Shown piece after piece: positions 61,870 through 64,000 of a DNA stretch of 64,000 nt (position 1 is its first letter; each line of letters opens with the position of its first letter). The stretch is from NCBI RefSeq assembly GCF_002237645.1, contig NZ_MJUZ01000006.1, positions 1 to 64,000 of the forward strand, in the 5' to 3' direction. A program made the position numbers and the translations under genes. This DNA is from Desulfovibrio sp. MES5 (GTDB taxonomy: Bacteria; Desulfobacterota; Desulfovibrionia; Desulfovibrionales; Desulfovibrionaceae). The notes below the pieces were generated by a model. That model was given only the letters and a program-made list of their open reading frames with translations, ran no database searches and had not been told where the DNA came from.

Positions 61870-64000
61870 ATGGCACAGTCTCCCCAATTTGATGTTTTGC
61901 AGCATAAATCAACACAACATTCATTCAATGTGGACTTGCATGTCCACTCGCGGCACTCCACAAATCCGTCTCAATGGGCTCTACAGAAAATAGGTTGCAG
62001 CGAGAGCTATACGCTTCCCTCAAAAATATATGACATCGCCAAGTCCAGAGGAATGGACTATGTGACGATTACTGACCATGATACAATTGCAGGGGCGCTG
62101 GAAATAGCCCATTTGCCGCAAGTATTCATCAGCGAAGAAGTTTCTGCATATTTTCCTGATGACCGCTGCGAAATCCACGTGCTTGCCTGGAATATAACGG
62201 AAAAACAGCACGAAGACATACAGCGACTCAGAAGCAATATTTACGACCTTGTTCCCTACCTCATCCAGCAGGATATTCCACATGCCTGCGCCCACCCTTT
62301 GTGCCCTGCCAACGACAAACTGACCATACAGCACGTTGAAAAGCTTATTCTGCTGTTCTCCGTGTTTGAACTGAACGGAGCGCGCAATGATGTGCAGAAT
62401 GAAACTTTACGCTCTATAGTGGCCGCGCTTACCCCAGAAATGACCTCACGATTTGAGGAAGAATACAATTTTGCATCTCTGCTCGCGCAGCCCTGGAACA
62501 AGCATTTCATGGCTGGCTCGGACGACCACTCCTCATGCAATATAGCCAGAAGTTTTACACGCATTACCCCCGTTGGCGGCACTGACGAGGGCAACACGCT
62601 TCCGGCTCCTGCGCATCTTTTGCAGGCCGTGATGCAGGGTAATACCAGCGTAAATACTGTTCCGGCCACGCCGCTCTGCTTTGCCCACAATCTGTATGCC
62701 ATCGGGTACCAGTTTTATAAAAATTCCACCGACTTGGCTCAGGACATGCACTACAGCAGCGCACTACGCTTTGCGGAAAACATGCTGACAGGCGCGCCGG
62801 AACTCAAGCCCCTGTCAGTCAAAACACGGATGCTGACGTTAGCCGGGGTTCTGCTCCGCTTCGGACGGGGAAAAAGGACTGTTGAAAAAAGCATGCAGGC
62901 AAATCTGCTTGAAGCTGCGGAGCAGGTGATCGCGCAGTTCCCGCAACTGCAGTTTGCCGCAAGTGAAACCAATACAATTCAGGCGCTCAAGGATTTGCCG
63001 CAACGCGAAGAAATGCTGACCCATTTCATCTCGGAAGTAACAGAAAAGGTGCAGCACGTTTGCGTGGATGCGGTGCTTGAAGATATTCTTAAAGGCAACT
63101 TTTTCAATGTGTTCAAACTGATCGGCTCCATAGGGTCACTCTACGCCCTGCTTGCTCCATACGGCATTGGCTACAGTCTGTTTTCCAAAGACAGAAAATT
63201 CGCTGAAAGCTGCTTGCAGCACTATGGAATTCAAAACTGCATGCGCCCCCAGATGGCCGAGGAAACAGCCATTGCATATTTTACCGACACATACTGCGAG
63301 GTGAACGGGGTCGCAAAATCCTTACAGATCACACTCTCCCTTGCCGCAGCGCACAACAAAAAACTGGACATGCTAACGTGCATGCCCCAGGGCTCCAACG
63401 CCTTTCTGAACGATCCCAAACTTGCCCCAATAAATTTCCCCCCGACAGGCAGTTTTTCCATGCCTGAATACCCGGAACTCTCGCTGCACCATCCGCCAGC
63501 CCTAAAAATCATCCAGCACTGCTTTACCCGTGGCTACACGCTGTTACACTCTGTAACCCCCGGCCCAATGGGGCTTATAGCCCTGCTGGCGGCAAAGATG
63601 CTGAACCTGCCCATCCACGCAACCTACCACACGTCCTTTCCGCAATACGTATACAGACTGACGGATGACTCCTCGCTGGAAGAAACGGCTTGGCGCTATA
63701 TATTCTGGTACTATAACCAGATGGACGCCGTTTTTGCCCCATCAGAAGCGACCCGGCAGGATCTCATAGCGCGCGGACTGCAACCGCAAAAAATTCACGT
63801 ATACCCGCGGGGTATTGATGCCTCAGTTTTTACCCCTTCGTGGCAACGGGGTGATCTCTCAAAAGAGCAGCAGATCAAATTTCTTTATGTCGGCAGATTA
63901 TCCAAGGAAAAAAGCCTCCACCTGTTGATGGAAGCCTTCCGACGTGTTTATCCGCAAGTACCCAATGCGGTGCTGACTCTGGTTGGGGATGGGCCACAGT
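61870..64000 (+). CDS. PHP-domain hydrolase fused to GT4 glycosyltransferase, 3' end cut off
   Basis: At least 710 aa, truncated by the window edge. The first 250 residues form a PHP metallo-hydrolase with all expected ligands: HVH in NVDLHVHSRHST, the DHD in VTITDHDT, a Glu in ISEEVSAY, His in IHVLAW and HACAHPLC, and DDH in MAGSDDHSS. A helical linker follows. From about residue 468 a family-4 glycosyltransferase begins (YFTDTYCEVNGVAKSLQITL), with ATYHTSFPQYVYR, FAPSEATRQDLI, YPRGIDASVFTP and FLYVGRLSKEKSLHLLMEAF. GGGAG stands 7 bases before the ATG; an ATG at 61771 would add 33 residues. Its sugar donor and acceptor are unknown. Confidence 0.88.
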   Translation, partial: MAQSPQFDVLQHKSTQHSFNVDLHVHSRHSTNPSQWALQKIGCSESYTLPSKIYDIAKSRGMDYVTITDHDTIAGALEIAHLPQVFISEEVSAYFPDDRCEIHVLAWNITEKQHEDIQRLRSNIYDLVPYLIQQDIPHACAHPLCPANDKLTIQHVEKLILLFSVFELNGARNDVQNETLRSIVAALTPEMTSRFEEEYNFASLLAQPWNKHFMAGSDDHSSCNIARSFTRITPVGGTDEGNTLPAPAHLLQAVMQGNTSVNTVPATPLCFAHNLYAIGYQFYKNSTDLAQDMHYSSALRFAENMLTGAPELKPLSVKTRMLTLAGVLLRFGRGKRTVEKSMQANLLEAAEQVIAQFPQLQFAASETNTIQALKDLPQREEMLTHFISEVTEKVQHVCVDAVLEDILKGNFFNVFKLIGSIGSLYALLAPYGIGYSLFSKDRKFAESCLQHYGIQNCMRPQMAEETAIAYFTDTYCEVNGVAKSLQITLSLAAAHNKKLDMLTCMPQGSNAFLNDPKLAPINFPPTGSFSMPEYPELSLHHPPALKIIQHCFTRGYTLLHSVTPGPMGLIALLAAKMLNLPIHATYHTSFPQYVYRLTDDSSLEETAWRYIFWYYNQMDAVFAPSEATRQDLIARGLQPQKIHVYPRGIDASVFTPSWQRGDLSKEQQIKFLYVGRLSKEKSLHLLMEAFRRVYPQVPNAVLTLVGDGPQ

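Noticed and set aside
1-64000. tRNA and rRNA genes
   Set aside because: Reading the intergenic regions I saw no cloverleaf with a TTCGANNC-type arm and no rRNA segments; a covariance search would be needed to be sure.

Overview
The window looks like a chromosomal segment of a sulfate-reducing deltaproteobacterium of the Desulfovibrio desulfuricans type. The evidence is moderately GC-rich DNA, a porin of the Desulfovibrio outer-membrane homotrimeric type, a cobalamin-synthesis CobU, flagellar FliJ and MotE-like genes, and many dispersed intergenic palindromes. The species is inferred from protein resemblance and was not computed.

Layout. (1) 86-11234, minus strand: a seven-gene block of two YgiW/YdeI-type OB-fold periplasmic proteins, an OmpR-type regulator, a sensor kinase and an MdtABC-type RND efflux pump. 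A third YgiW-like gene lies upstream at 11860-12303. (2) 12516-32824: a Lar-like small zinc-ribbon protein, an S24-type repressor, an operator-like AT-rich region, a Mor-like activator, then a colinear plus-strand short-tailed (podovirus, epsilon15/BPP-1-like) late module: endolysin, holin, terminase, portal, scaffold-like protein, capsid, Bbp16-like cement protein, tail-tube proteins, tail fibre and an internal virion-like protein. I see no integrase, transposase, replication or recombination gene, and host genes bound the module on both sides. (3) 32875-33935: two tandem paralogous small membrane proteins, then a long palindromic element. (4) 34154-37094, minus: exported protein, cobU and a membrane-anchored protein. 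(5) 37372-41168, plus: thiD, fliJ, a MotE-like gene and truA. (6) 42053-43591: an abundant-type porin with its own promoter and terminator. (7) 43646-44300: repeat-rich DNA, then uvrC. (8) 47124-51305: a CbpA/CbpM-like J-protein pair and clpB. (9) 51726-53695, minus: a periplasmic phosphorylcholine-phosphatase-like HAD enzyme and a YkgJ-type cysteine-cluster protein. (10) 53720-61375: a divergent phosphate regulon, phoB-phoR-pstB-phoU on the minus strand and pstS-pstC-pstA on the plus strand, with two Pho-box-like sites between. (11) 61870 to the window end: a PHP hydrolase-glycosyltransferase fusion cut by the window edge.

Most notable is region 2. It has the virion, packaging, lysis and regulatory genes of a short-tailed phage but nothing for its own integration or replication. 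D. desulfuricans ATCC 27774 is known to release Dd1, a transducing particle with a very short tail and about 13.6 kb of DNA, so this cluster is a good candidate for a Dd1-like gene transfer agent. A decayed prophage is the main alternative. A second theme is repeat DNA: several families of intergenic palindromes, and short tandem repeats (15-18 bp) inserted in frame into the conserved enzymes CobU and UvrC.
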